22,967 nt of DNA from Hofstenia miamia. Its lineage: Eukaryota; Xenacoelomorpha; Acoela; Hofsteniidae. The number at the start of each line of letters is the position of its first letter. Position 1 is the stretch's first letter. This document shows positions 8,577 to 19,101 of this stretch, piece by piece. The stretch is taken from positions 57,929 through 80,895 of the forward strand of contig CABFPE010000228.1 of NCBI GenBank assembly GCA_900660155.1, given 5' to 3'. The position numbers and the translations under genes are program-made. The notes under the pieces are model-generated. The model saw only the letters and a list, made by a program, of their open reading frames with translations, searched no databases and was not told the DNA's origin.

Positions 8577-9838
8577 TGTATAATCTTGTCAACAATAACT
8601 CCAGCCTAATTTAGGATTGATTCAACATATTCCTTGGGTAATGTATGACAGACTCAAAAACTCTCTATCTCTTTTACCATTGAGTCTATTAATTCAATTA
8701 CTCTCCATCAATAGCTATGCCTAATGACTGAACTAACAATGGTTATTTTAGATCAAGAGTAAAAGATGTTATGCAGGGTCAAGACCTGACCTGAAGCATT
8801 GCACAAGAGAAGAACATAGCATACATTGGTTACCAATCCATCTTTAATCAGGCATTGATGGAACTACCAACATTGAAGGAATTGCCAATGGGTGACTCAG
8901 TGTCATAAAACATGTTCAGGTGAAGTGTTAACAATTTAGTGCATTGATTGTCCTTGTTATTATTGCAGTTAAAATATGAGAAAGAAATGCAACCATGATG
9001 CTTTTGCTTGTTATGATTCCAACATATGATAACCTTAAAGATATAATCATACATGCTAGCCCTTGATACATGCAAACAATCAATGTGGTCAGCAATAAGA
9101 CAAGTTCATGAGTCAGTCTAAGGTTGTCTAATTTACTAACAGGCAATAGAATAATTTATTGATAAGATTGAGATATATAGACCATTACTTTTCCTATGAG
9201 GGTTGATGGAATAACAATAGTAATAATAACTAATGAGTAATGAATGATAGGAAAACTATATTGAATAAAAATCCCTATCCTTATACCTAACCTACAAGCA
9301 CATCAAGTAAAGCAATGACTACCAGCTGCACCACACTTTTGAAAGGCTGTATATGCCTGCTTTTCCAGACTTCCTTTAACTTTAGTTGGGGTCCATCATG
9401 AGGATTACTCTAGTGCTTAACCCTTTAGCTTTCCAATTAATTAATTAAATAAACCTGACAAAAATAACAAAGTAAATCTAATACATTTCACTCATCATGA
9501 ATTATATAAATTGTACTACTTTTATACTTCATAATCATAAACAATCAAATAATTGGCAAGTACCTGTTAATCATAGTTGTTGACAATACTATTTTCCTTC
9601 TTTTTCTTTGTCTGCCATTTTTACACACATCAGCATTAATTAGCTTTTGTGTTTCATTCATTTATCATTTGTCAAAAATACTGCCAAGCAAATAAATATC
9701 AAAAATATTGCTTATAAATTTTTTACAAATAATCTAATCAATAATAATCATGTGTGTACAATTAATTATTTATTTTACTTGAGTCTTAGTTCTTTCCCTT
9801 CTTTTTCTTAACTTGACCACACATGAGATTATGTTACA
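8577..9838 (+). repeat. LTR-B copy 1, complete solo LTR with 4-bp target duplication
   Basis: It starts TGTATAATCTTG and ends GATTATGTTACA, forming the same TGTA...TACA inverted ends as LTR-A. GTAA flanks it at 8573-8576 and 9839-9842. The first 550 bases match 17067-17600 and, inverted, parts of 13369-14925 (AATGTATGACAGACTC, TTTAGTGCATTGATTG, AAGATATAA, GGTCAGCAATAA). Its 3' half shares short order-conserved blocks with LTR-A (CCTATCC..TACCTAACCTA, AAGTACCTG, TCTGCCA), so the two families look distantly related. It carries no open frame of note; the minus-strand frames at 8848-9146 are chance frames. It contains very little CpG, unlike LTR-A. Confidence 0.85.
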
Positions 9839-10260
9839 GTAATGCTTTTTCAAAATGAAATAGTGTGTTTTTAAAACAAAATGTGGCCTTTTTTGCAAGT
9901 TTCCATGAAAAATGGGATAAACAGTGTATGTGTAAGCTTTTCAAAATTATGGAAAATTGATCAACACAATGTAATGTGTGACAATGATGTATATTAACAA
10001 AAACAGTGTGTAGCCTTTGCATGCAGTATAATGCTGAAAATGAAGTAAGCATTGTACATAGCAATGATTAATCAAATGAAGCATACTGTGTATTACACCT
10101 TTAAGTATAGTGAATATTTTTCCCTGTTTTATGAAAAATGAATTAAATGTATGGAATTTTTTACACTGAAATATCAATGTATTTGAGAAAACAGTGTGTA
10201 GTCTTTTGCATGTAATGATGAAAAATTTTGGAGTGTGTTATTATAAAACACGTGGGTGTA
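9839..10260. repeat. Loose internal repeat of about 190 bp
   Basis: After the GTAA duplication and a few bases continuing the R repeat, this region holds diverged copies of a block around AAAACAGTGTGTAGCCTTTGC. It occurs near 9995 and 10187, and a weaker version AAACAGTGTATGTGTAAGC lies near 9920. Around it TGAAAAATG and ACAATGTA-type words recur. No protein is supported; the minus-strand frames 9834-10177 overlap each other in two frames and look like chance. Confidence 0.5.
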
Positions 10261-10903
10261 ACATGTGTAAATAATGTGTGCCATACCAGCCAAAATCATG
10301 TATTGTCACTATAGCAGAATACAACACAAATGTAAACTAAATAGGTTCCAACATGTAAAAAAACACCACAAAAACCAATTAAAAAACTGTCATGAATCAA
10401 TTAGCAGCTGTCAAAAACACATTCATGTTATTAATGTCAAGTGGGTAAATCATTAATTAAATCATCTTTTCCAATATTCACAGTTTGTCATGTTATATGT
10501 GACATCACAAGCTCTCTGCCAATCAGAATCATTTTTTGTGGGCTAAAATTGCCTTGGCTATAACTGCTTATACCACATTCATGTTGCTACTGTTCTGTTA
10601 TTTACTTTGTTGATCAGTCAACAGCCCTTCCAACTGTTGATGGAAGTTTTTCTGAGAAGAGTTATATTCTTGTTAGTTGTTCTTTTTAGAATATGTATTC
10701 TAATCATGCTGTTGTTTGTTCTCCTTTTGGAACCCCTCAATGGGAGTACCCTGTGCAAGCACTGGTAGCCTGAATGCTACCACTTGTACCATTGGATTGC
10801 TAGCTAACTAATCAATTCCTACTTTTTCTACTCAGGTTTCTCCCATGAACCAATGACAAACACTAAACACTCATAATGCTCATCAATCCTAGCTCATCTG
10901 TAG
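10261..10903. other. Upstream region of gag, largely unassigned
   Basis: The small plus frame at 10274-10456 has no family features. From about 10740 the sequence becomes less AT-rich and reads as broken Ser/Pro/Thr-rich protein in several frames. It is probably the decayed N-terminal part or leader of the gag that follows. No LTR start or end and no primer-binding site was found here. Confidence 0.35.
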
Positions 10904-11903
10904 ACCTCATCAGTCAACCCCACCCTGTGGTTTGATCACCAGACTATCAAGATTGAGCCTGTATTCACTCAATCTCCCATTTCTCATGTGTCAACTTTGT
11001 CTACCCTAGCAATGCCTGTTTATCCTATAGGACTGTGTCATGTTCCTTTGGTCCAAGTGAGTACCACAGTTATGCTTTCTGCTTCTGAGCACATTGCTAA
11101 TAGAAGCCCATCCTTTAGTGTACCTATTGGGTCTGTGATGCATGGCTGGCCATGGTTCACTAAATTGGTTCTTCCTTTGGAGTCTAGTGTCTCTCAGTCC
11201 TTTGACAAATGGTTCTTTCTCTTTGAGTTAACTTTGAAACAGTATCATAAGACACAAGATGGTGCTGTATTGCAATTTCCACTATTTCTCCATGGACTGG
11301 ATTACAACCAGTACATGATGCTTGACCAAGTGACTAAAACAAATTATCAGTTACTGGTAGGATACTTTGAGAATCACTACAATGTGCCTCACATCAAGCA
11401 TCAATATAAGACCCTTTTGTGCAACATGCCTTTCAGAAAAGATGATGATGTCCAGATTTTCATTAATCAGGTAAAGAGGCTTTTTGATTAAGCAATTTAT
11501 CACTCAACTACTCTTGAAATGATCTTCTTACCTATATCTGTCACAGTTTTCCACAATATATCCACTCCCATTTAAAACAGAAATGCAATCATGAATATGA
11601 TCCTCACACAATTATATGGAAAGCCATCAGCAGCATTTACCTGATACACAATACAAATCAAATTGACAAGTATGTCACTGAGTTGAAAACCAATGCTGGC
11701 CTTGGTAAGTATACAGCCAATGAAGGTTTTGTTCAAGCTCCTGCTAAGAAAGAGTTTGATTTGTCCTCAGTTAGGTGTTTATGGTGAAGGCAAAAAGGAC
11801 ACCTGAGGACTATCTGCAGCACTATGATCCACATCTTAGCTGATGGAGATGGATTTGTAATAGATAATGAGCCTGCTGACATGTGTAATGATGCAATTGA
11901 TAC
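10904..11903 (+). pseudogene. gag: Gypsy-class gag (family 1): capsid region and broken zinc knuckle
   Basis: This is a structural protein of an LTR retrotransposon. The frame is open from the stop at 10901 to TAA at 11489-11491; the first ATG is at 11012, so the usable start is uncertain. The capsid-like part contains FDKWFFLFELTLKQYHKTQD, VLQFPLFLHGLDYN and YFENHYNVPHIKHQY, the pattern of Ty3/Gypsy gag. After the TAA the protein continues as AIYHSTTLEMIFLP in frame, then in another frame from about 11660 with DKYVTELKTNAGLGKYTA. The knuckle at 11776-11817 keeps Cys, His and last Cys, but the second Cys codon is TGA (11785-11787). The coding trace ends at the LTR-A start at 11904, with no protease or polymerase. 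The sequence is not alignable by eye to the gag copies at 15058 and 19102, so it comes from a different family. Confidence 0.8.
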
Positions 11904-12205
11904 TTTAACATCCTCTACCAGGCATTGTCACTGTTTGTTTTTCATTACTTTATAATATTAGCTGTGTACTTGAGGGTAGGGATGTACTTATTTAAGAGTG
12001 CTTAGCTTACAATTATTTCCATCACCTTTCATTAACAAAATATAACTAATCACTATTTAGGTGACAAAGCCACACACTCTTCCAGTTGTTGATAGTGGGC
12101 ATCTGCCCAAGGCTGATCTCCACATCCAGTTTCAACTATTCAACAATGAACTACTTGGTTAAGTTCCACTTCTCAGATCATTGATATAACTTATGTGTAC
12201 CCTAT
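11904..12205 (+). repeat. LTR-A copy 3, 5' part only
   Basis: It begins TTTAACATCCTCTACCAGGC (TGTA degraded to TTTA) and follows the LTR-A order through CACTATTTAGGTGA, GGCTGATCTCCACATCCAGT and CTTATGTGTACCCTA. It is then cut at exactly the point where the next LTR-A begins. It is closest to the LTR at 17893. It may be the 3' LTR of the gag family 1 remnant, or an independent insertion into it. Confidence 0.75.
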
Positions 12206-13368
12206 TGTAATATCCTTGACCAGGCCTTTGTTGCCATGTGCTCTTGTTATTGACTATCACTTGATTAATGGCAGGTGAGGATTTATTAGTTCAATAGACT
12301 GCTAGACGTTTCCTCTCTGCTTAACTAGTTACGCTGATTGAAGGATAACTATCACTATTTAGGTGACAAAGCCATGCAGTTTATTCTCTGATTGACAATT
12401 GTGGGCTACTGCCTGAAGCTGATCTCCACACAACAGTTCCTCTCCTTCATTAACAATTGACCAAGTTCGTTGCACCATCTCAGCTCAATGGACATTAATT
12501 ATGTGTACCTTACATTAGCTCAGTGCATGTACTCATGTCAAGGCAATACTGACTTAAACTCATGTTTTTGTAAAGTGTTTGTTGAACTGAATAAGTAAAG
12601 CAACCAGGCATTGATACTAGCTGCACTATTTAATATCAAACTAGCCATTACCATAAAATTATCGGCTTTTAGTAATTAATTAACTAATTGCAGCTTCCTA
12701 CACTTACATTTAATAGTAATACATGTAAAGTCATTTATTCGGTCGATTATAGTCAAGTCTCCTACTTTTAATAATACAGATATAACCCTAATTGTTGGCT
12801 ATCCAGCCATTTCGTTAATCTATTATAATGTACATGTAGTGATCGATAGTCAGACTAAGCAAGAATCGAAAAACTCCCTATCCATAACTTAAGTGCGGTT
12901 TTGTGACTGGCACAAGGACCCTTTGAATCGCTCCCGTGATGGACTCCAGCCACTACTTGACACAACTTGCTTAGCTGAACATTTTAATAAATTTCAAACC
13001 AGATAAATGAAGATAATAAATCAAAATAAACTCCGAAGAATTTATTGTTCATCAAATTCCATTTAAATTTTAAGCTATTTATTTAAAAAGTTTTAAGTAC
13101 CTGCTGATTTCAAATTTTGAATTAATCTTCTGCCAATATGGCTGTTCTGACGTAAGCGTAATTTCACTTGTTACAATTTGTCTAATATTTCTTAATCAGC
13201 TACTCCATTTTTCTCATAATGTGCATATTGTGACTTAGTTGCATAATACAAATGAATAAGATATCAAACTAAATTTTACAATCACTTATAATCAATTTTT
13301 TGATCACTGCTAATCTTTTCGACGCTATTCCTTTTGGTTTGCAGCTTGTTCTTTTGGATGATGCTACA
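12206..13368 (+). repeat. LTR-A copy 4, complete
   Basis: It starts TGTAATATCC, ends TTTTGGATGATGCTACA and is collinear with LTR-A copy 2. An AATAAA at 12986-12991 could be the LTR polyadenylation signal. Flanks differ (CTAT left, CGCC right), so no target duplication is visible. It therefore is not a clean solo LTR: it is either part of an element whose other side was lost, or a product of recombination with copy 3. Confidence 0.82.
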
Positions 13369-14134
13369 CGCCCTCCTCAGCTGAGCAATTACATGTTCAA
13401 CTTTATCAAGGGTACAATTAATCACTACTTTGAAACTTAACTTCAAAAACACTAAAAATCAATAAAATCACTATATTAAATCAAGAATTAGCACCAAATT
13501 AATAAAAGGAGTGCCATTGAATAAATAAAATCAAAAATAAGGGCCCTGAGTGACTCTACATTAACAGTAAATTAGTGAACTATTGACTGACTTACAAAAC
13601 AGTTTTATTGCAGATGGCATTGACTGTCCGTTCAAATGTATGAACGGGTAACATGTACTATTATATCTGTAGGGTTATTATGTGTAAGGCAAAATAACAA
13701 GCAAAAGCATTGAGGTTGTATTACTTCCTTTTATTTACACAGCAATAATAACAAGAGCAATCAATGCACTAAATTAGTAAGTTATCACTATCACATACAC
13801 AACATCAATGAGAAAACATCACTCACACACTGAGAGAACCCTTGGTTTCCACTATAATGTCCAAGTAGTCTGGAGCTATTACCAGAGAAGATACCTTCTC
13901 TTGTGCATAGATTGGCTTCAGGTTTTGAAGCTCTACCATCCACTGCTCAATCTAAATATACTGTTTAAAGCATTCAGGAACACTGATGTGATATTTATTT
14001 AGTTAATAAGTTAAGCAAAAAGTTAAGGATAAGAATGTTCTGGGATCTGTCACACCTGGCATATTGCATATACTCATGGAAATTGATGAGCAACTTCTAA
14101 ATTGCAGCAAATTATGTGTTGGCAAGATTCTACA
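13369..14134 (-). repeat. LTR-B, inverted 5' part (copy a)
   Basis: On the minus strand the copy starts at 14134 with TGTAGAATCTTGCCAACA, identical over its first 18 bases to the start at 17067. It then follows the family order: GTGTGACAGATCC, CACAAGAGAAGG, TAATTTAGTGCATTGATTG, CTTGTTATTATTGC, AACCCTACAGATATAA and GCAATAAAAC near 13590. Similarity fades below 13590. The remaining 3' half of the LTR is missing, and the LTR-A at 12206-13368 abuts it. The small plus-strand frame at 13808-14002 is a shadow with no family features. Confidence 0.7.
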
Positions 14135-14199
14135 CCAGTAGCCAGGACTTCCAATGTGTTCTTAGGTTAAGGTTACAAATAGGGTTTTTTCTGTTATAG

Positions 14200-14925
14200 C
14201 TTTACCCTCAATTCACTCATAAATAAGAAATGTCTCTGATAACTCAACCTAGGCTAACCCTTTTTAGATCCAAATTTGTTATTTCCAATAATATAACCTA
14301 TTATGCATACAGGGTGCCTATGAGCTCCAATTACTGCCATTTACCTTACATCATTTTTATTGTTATTGTATTATATCATATTTCAACATTTCAACTGTTA
14401 ATAATTTCATGCTTTCTGCTGATGGCATTGATTACTCACATGTATCCTAGGCCTCCATGTATATAATTAAATGTAGGGATATTATTTGTAAGTAATTATA
14501 ATAAACTAAAGCATCACAGTTGCATTATCATTCCTTATTTGCTTAATGACAATAACAAGGGTAGTTGATGCAATAAATTGTTAAGTTACACAACACACAA
14601 AATCACTGAGAACACTACTCACACACTGTGAGTCTCATTGGCAAATCCTGAGAATTCTTCAAAGACAGGAGCTGTTGTCAAGTTTTGCCAAGTTGGAACT
14701 CCCTTCTCTTGCATGGTCCAGTGTCAGGTTTCAACATGTACTCCCCATCTAAACAGAATGTTTTAGATAGTAATCCCAGATTCACTGGGACAACAGTAAT
14801 AAAAATAATAATATGATATGATATGGAGTGATTATGGAGTTCTTCACCCTTGATACACAAGAAAGGATAAATGTTATAGCAATTATGCCTATTTCACACA
14901 AATTAATGGTTGACAAAATTCTACA
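14200..14925 (-). repeat. LTR-B, inverted 5' part (copy b)
   Basis: On minus it starts at 14925 with TGTAGAATTTTGTCAACC and continues with TTAGATGGGGAGTACATG, TTGAAACCTGACACTGG, TGCAAGAGAAGG, AACAATTTATTGCATCAACT and AATATCCCTACA..ATACATG. It is the second of two head-to-tail LTR-B pieces in reverse orientation. Its 3' part is lost; the limit near 14200 is approximate. 14135-14199 between the two copies is unassigned. Frames on either strand here (for example 14230-14466) are chance products. Confidence 0.68.
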
Positions 14926-15010
14926 GAAAGCCACACAGGATCTCTTCCAATTGTTGATAGTGAACCTCCACTCCAAGCTGATCTCCACATTCAGTATGAC
15001 TTGTCACGTG
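14926..15010 (+). repeat. LTR-A internal fragment
   Basis: AAAGCCACACAGGATCTCTT, CAATTGTTGATAGTGAAC and AAGCTGATCTCCACATTCAG match LTR-A positions near 12070-12135. This is about 80 bases of the middle of the LTR, cut on the left by the inverted LTR-B start. It supports LTR-A being the LTR of the gag copy that follows. Confidence 0.65.
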
Positions 15011-15057
15011 TGTCTTTGATATTCAATCTTATTTTGCTTGTCTTAATGATGTATAAT

Positions 15058-17066
15058 GATTTGGAAACAGAAAACAAATTATTACAAGAAGAAAACCAAA
15101 CACATTTAGTGGAAATAGAACACCTAAAGGACTAGTTATGACTGCTAAAGTTATCAGAAAACAAATCTGATCCAAAGCAGAAACCAATCCACCAAGTATA
15201 CATAGGTGAACCACTGGAAGCAGAACTAACTGCCCCATGGAGAAACAGAGACGTACTGATAAGAAAAGAATATGAAATTGAAATGGATAAAGAAACTGAG
15301 AAGTGAAAAATAATAGTAGAAATTACACTGGAAGTCAGGAAAAATGTTAAACATGAAATTGAAATGGAAAGGGGTTTCAACATTTTTAAAAAGTAAAATA
15401 AGAGAGTTAACAGAGAAATTCCAACAGATGGAACAGCAATGTGAAAATATGCTGATTAAACTTAAAGTTGAGATACAGGCAAAACTAGATAGAGTGAACT
15501 ATTCCAACAGTAAGTCAAACCACTCACACAACAATTTTCAGGGGCAAACAAATGCTTTTTGGAGCAAAATGAGAAGTATGAAAAAATGAATTGGCAATTT
15601 GAAAGTGAAAACAGACAACTAATACAGGATAACGACATAAAACTACAGGAGCTTAAACAATTGAAGGATAAATTATGACTGATACAACTAAATGAAGAAG
15701 ACAATTGAGAAAATATACAAACACATGAAATAGAGATCTGACAAGCAAGAGAGAACAATTCACATGCACCACTGGGTACTGCAAATGAACAAGTGAACTA
15801 TGAAGAATATTATGAAGACAATGATGATGATAAACAAAGATTCATAGATGAGATCTCTAAGGCAGTGACAGACCAGTTCCAAAGTGAGGAAATGATAAGG
15901 AAACACAGGAAACCAAGGTATGAAAGTTCAATTTTACCACAAAATAAATCAACAATACTATACCTTGTAAGGCAACATTAATAAAATTTAATGGAAAGTT
16001 TGATGGCTATAACCTGACATTTATCAAATTCCTCTAGATGTTTGAAATCACCATGGCAGAGAGGAAAGTAAACCAAGAGGCAGCAGCAGCAAGACTTCCC
16101 ATATATTTAAAAGGGACAGCCTACTAACCTGCTTTTGGATACTGAAACCAAAAGAAATTATGGATTATTAATAGGCGATTTTATAGAATATTATGAGAAT
16201 GAGAGTTTTAAGGACCAGTAACACATCATTCTGAACACAACAAAAATGAAAAAGTGTGACAATTTACAAAATTACATTCAAAAGGTTAAGAGACTCATAA
16301 TGCTAAGCTCATATCTGCAAGGGAATGCTGGAAAGCATCAGAAACCAATTTGAAATTAAGTGTGATGTAGATGACTAGCTGGAAAAAATTTTCCAGAAGG
16401 CAGTCAATATCCAGGCAACAATTGAGAAAAAACTTGAATTTATGAAAAGACCACATGACACAAAGAAATGCCAATATGGAGGAACAACCACAAACCACAA
16501 TCAACAAGCAAGACTTACAATGAGAATAAACCAGAGAAAATTATCAGATTGAAAGGAAAAGATGGAATGACAAAGAAAGTAAGAGAAAAAGATGTCAAAT
16601 GCTATACTTGTGGACAAAAAGGTCATAAAAAGCCTGACTGTATGAAACAAATAAATATTAATGCAGATGAAGAAGCATATAATGATGATGAAGATTTAAT
16701 AGAATCAGAAACAGAACTTAATGAAGCATTGTAAAACAACAAGGAATCAGAAAACTAAGGAGAGTGCTGACTCACAAAAACTATGCACTGATAATGAACT
16801 TAACTAATTTTGATAACATACATGTAAGTATGGTAACAGTGATAATCAATAGAGTGATGACAAATGCAACAATCTATACTAGAGCAGTGACTTCAATAAT
16901 AACAGATGAGTGTGCAACAAAGCTGGGCTTAAATGAGAAGACTTGAATAAATCAAACAAATGTCTAATTAACACATCTGGTGAATATATCAAAACAAAAG
17001 GGATAATAAATTTGGTTCAAATGAGGATAGTCAGTACAATATTCAAGCAATTGCTAGTGGTGGTAG
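15058..17066 (+). pseudogene. gag: Gypsy-class gag and protease start (family 2, copy 1)
   Basis: This is a homologue of the element at 19102-21060, heavily frameshifted. In order: Glu/Lys/Gln-rich coiled-coil stretches (LETENKLLQEENQTHLVE; KCFLEQNEKYEKMNWQFESE); an acidic patch (NYEEYYEDNDDDK); IDEISKAVTDQF; a capsid-like start CKATLIKFNGKFDGYNLTF with AARLPIYLKGTAY and LLIGDFIEYYENESFK; a CCHC knuckle at 16600-16641; an acidic tail (16660-16734); and a retropepsin-like segment with IITDECATKLGL. The protease motif DTGA is replaced by YTRA at 16875-16886. Several TAG/TGA/TAA stops and at least two frameshifts interrupt it. It ends abruptly inside the protease, exactly where an LTR-B begins. 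No RT follows. Confidence 0.82.
16600..16641 (+). other. CCHC zinc knuckle of gag copy 1
   Basis: CYTCGQKGHKKPDC, spacing C-x2-C-x4-H-x4-C, intact. This is the nucleocapsid-type RNA-binding motif. It lies in the open piece 16468-16734, after a Lys-rich stretch. Confidence 0.92.
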
Positions 17067-17600
17067 TGTAGAATCTTGCCAACATTAATTTCAAATTTCT
17101 TTAGGTTTGCATAACCATATTCCTAGTATTTAATGTATGACAGACTCCAAAACTCTTTCCATATTGTTGTTGACTGTAATAAATGAACTACTCTGCATCA
17201 TTAGCTACACTGAATGATCTAACTAACAACAGTTATTTTAGAATGAGAGTGATAGATGGTATACATGGTTGAAACCTGACTCAAAGCACTGCACAAGAGG
17301 ATACTTTGTCATTGTGAACAAATCCAGATTTACTTGGACATAGAAGGAATTACCAATGGTTGACTCATTGCATGGAACACTGTCTCAGAAAATGTGTGTG
17401 TGTGTGATAACTTAATAATTTAATGCATTGATTGTTCTTGTTATTGTTGTGGTTAAATTATAGAAAAGTAACACAACAATGGTGCTTTAGCTTATTACAG
17501 TTCCTTACATTAATAACCCTAAAGATATAACTATACATGTTAGCCCTTGATACATGTAAAAAACCAATGCAGTCAGCAATAAAACTCCTCAAACATTTTT
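17067..17600 (+). repeat. LTR-B copy 2, 5' part
   Basis: It starts TGTAGAATCTTGCCAACA and runs collinear with 8577-9125: TTAATGTATGACAGACTC, GTTATTTTAGAATGAGAG, AATGCATTGATTGTTCTTG, AACCCTAAAGATATAACT and GCAGTCAGCAATAAAACTCC. It contains a short (GT)n at about 17395-17406. Its first base follows directly on the protease reading frame of gag copy 1, so it either inserted there or served as that element's 3' LTR after loss of pol. The 3' half is missing. Confidence 0.75.
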
Positions 17601-17689
17601 CCCTCCTTAGCTAGTTATGGTCAGTGACAGATTTCAAGCTTCCATCTCTGTTCCTTTACTCTAGTTTTCTGTTGCTTACTAACTTAATT

Positions 17690-17880
17690 AATATCCAGTT
17701 AACTTGCCAAATTTAATGCATTGATTTTTCTTGTTTTCTACAAGTTTGTAATATGAGGAAAATACACAACTGGGATGCATTAACCTGTTATGATGCCTTA
17801 CATGTAATATCCCTAGAGATATAGTTGTACATGTTAACCTAATATATATGTAAACAACCAATGCATCCAGCAATAGAAGG
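17690..17880 (+). repeat. LTR-B copy 3, short fragment
   Basis: This repeats the block of 17420-17585 (TTTAATGCATTGATTTTTC, AATATCCCTAGAGATATAG, CATGTTAACCTA, CAATGCATCCAGCAATA) at lower identity. It is a partial tandem duplicate or remnant of another LTR-B, placed just before the LTR-A that starts at 17893. The overlapping minus-strand frame is a shadow. Confidence 0.65.
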
Positions 17881-17892
17881 GATAGATTGTAA

Positions 17893-19022
17893 TGTAATAT
17901 CCTCTACAAGGCACTATCACCATTTATCTACCATTACTTTATAATGTTAGCTGTGTTATTGCAGGTAAGGATTTACTTGTTGTTACTGCTTGACTAGTTT
18001 CTCCTATTACATTAAGTAATCCCAGACTAACTGTTCACTTTTTAGGTGACGAAGCCATGCTGTAACCTCCATAACGATCTTCTAGTGGGAATCTGCCCAA
18101 AGTGGATCTCCACATCCAGTTTCACCATTCCATCCAATGTTTGAGTACCACTTCTCAGCTCAATCAAGATAGCTTATGTGTACCCTACATTAGCTCAGTG
18201 CTTATACTCAAGACATGACACAACTTGACTTAGACTCTATTGCGTGAAAATGTTGTATCTATTTGCAACCAGGACTGTTACTAGTTGTTCGTTAAAGATT
18301 ACACATAGCCATTACTGAAATGTATTATCTTAGTTAAATATAACTCTGTTTGAACAACTTCCTAAACTACATTTATAATTTACTACATGTACGGTCACTT
18401 TATCAGTCATTTATGGGTCACTAATTTAGATCTGAAATAGTATTAATATAATTCCTAGGGTTCAGTAATCCAACCATTTGTTGACAGTTAATTATTTGAT
18501 ACATGTAGAAAGGAAATGCTAGTCGGCTAATCAAGAGAAAACCCCTACACCTAACCTATGTGCACTTTCATGGTCTGGCACAGAGACCCTTGAATCATTC
18601 CCTGTGATGTATCCAGACCACTACTAAACACTGCTCGATTAGCTCGACATTGTATTAAATAATCAAACTGTTAATGAAAATCAAAATAAGAATTCTAAGT
18701 AAAATTCTTTATCAAATTCTTACAATAAGTTTCAATCTATTTATAGTAATTCCAAAAGAAGTACCTGTCGATTCAAATTTAAACTTCTGCCAAGATGGCG
18801 GCTATAAAATAATGTAAGCGTCATTTAGTCAAAAGTATTTTTATCGACAGACACAAATATCTCTTTTTTGACACATGTTATTTTCTTGGTTGCATTTTAC
18901 AAATTAATCTGAAATAATAACAATTGATCTAATTACACTATTTTTAATCAACTTCCTTTCGATCTTAGTCTCTTCTTTCAACGTTTTGCAGCTTATTTCC
19001 AATTTGTTTGGATGATGCTACA
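17893..19022 (+). repeat. LTR-A copy 5, 5' LTR of a Gypsy-class element
   Basis: It starts TGTAATATCCTCTACAAGGC, ends TTTGGATGATGCTACA and is collinear with copies 2 and 4 at lower identity. It is followed directly by the gag-pol region of the element, so it is the 5' LTR. A TATA-like TATTAATATAATT lies near 18440. No plausible tRNA-complementary primer-binding site could be recognised after the LTR end (the next bases are CTACCATATACA). The matching 3' LTR is not in the window. Confidence 0.85.
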
Positions 19023-19101
19023 CTACCATATACACATAATAAAAGCAGTTAGAGAAAAAAAGAATCTTTCCAAACTACAAGCCAATACAATAAAAAATCA
19101 G

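Noticed and set aside
8848..9146. Two minus-strand frames inside LTR-B copy 1
   Set aside because: They overlap in different frames within a repeat whose other copies do not keep them open; chance frames.
9834..10177. Minus-strand frames of 76 codons
   Set aside because: They overlap each other in two frames, cover a non-coding repeat and show no family features.
15029..15758. Several minus-strand frames rich in Ser, Phe and Leu
   Set aside because: They are antisense to the Glu/Lys-rich coiled coil of gag copy 1; complementing GAA/AAA codons gives such Phe/Ser/Leu runs.
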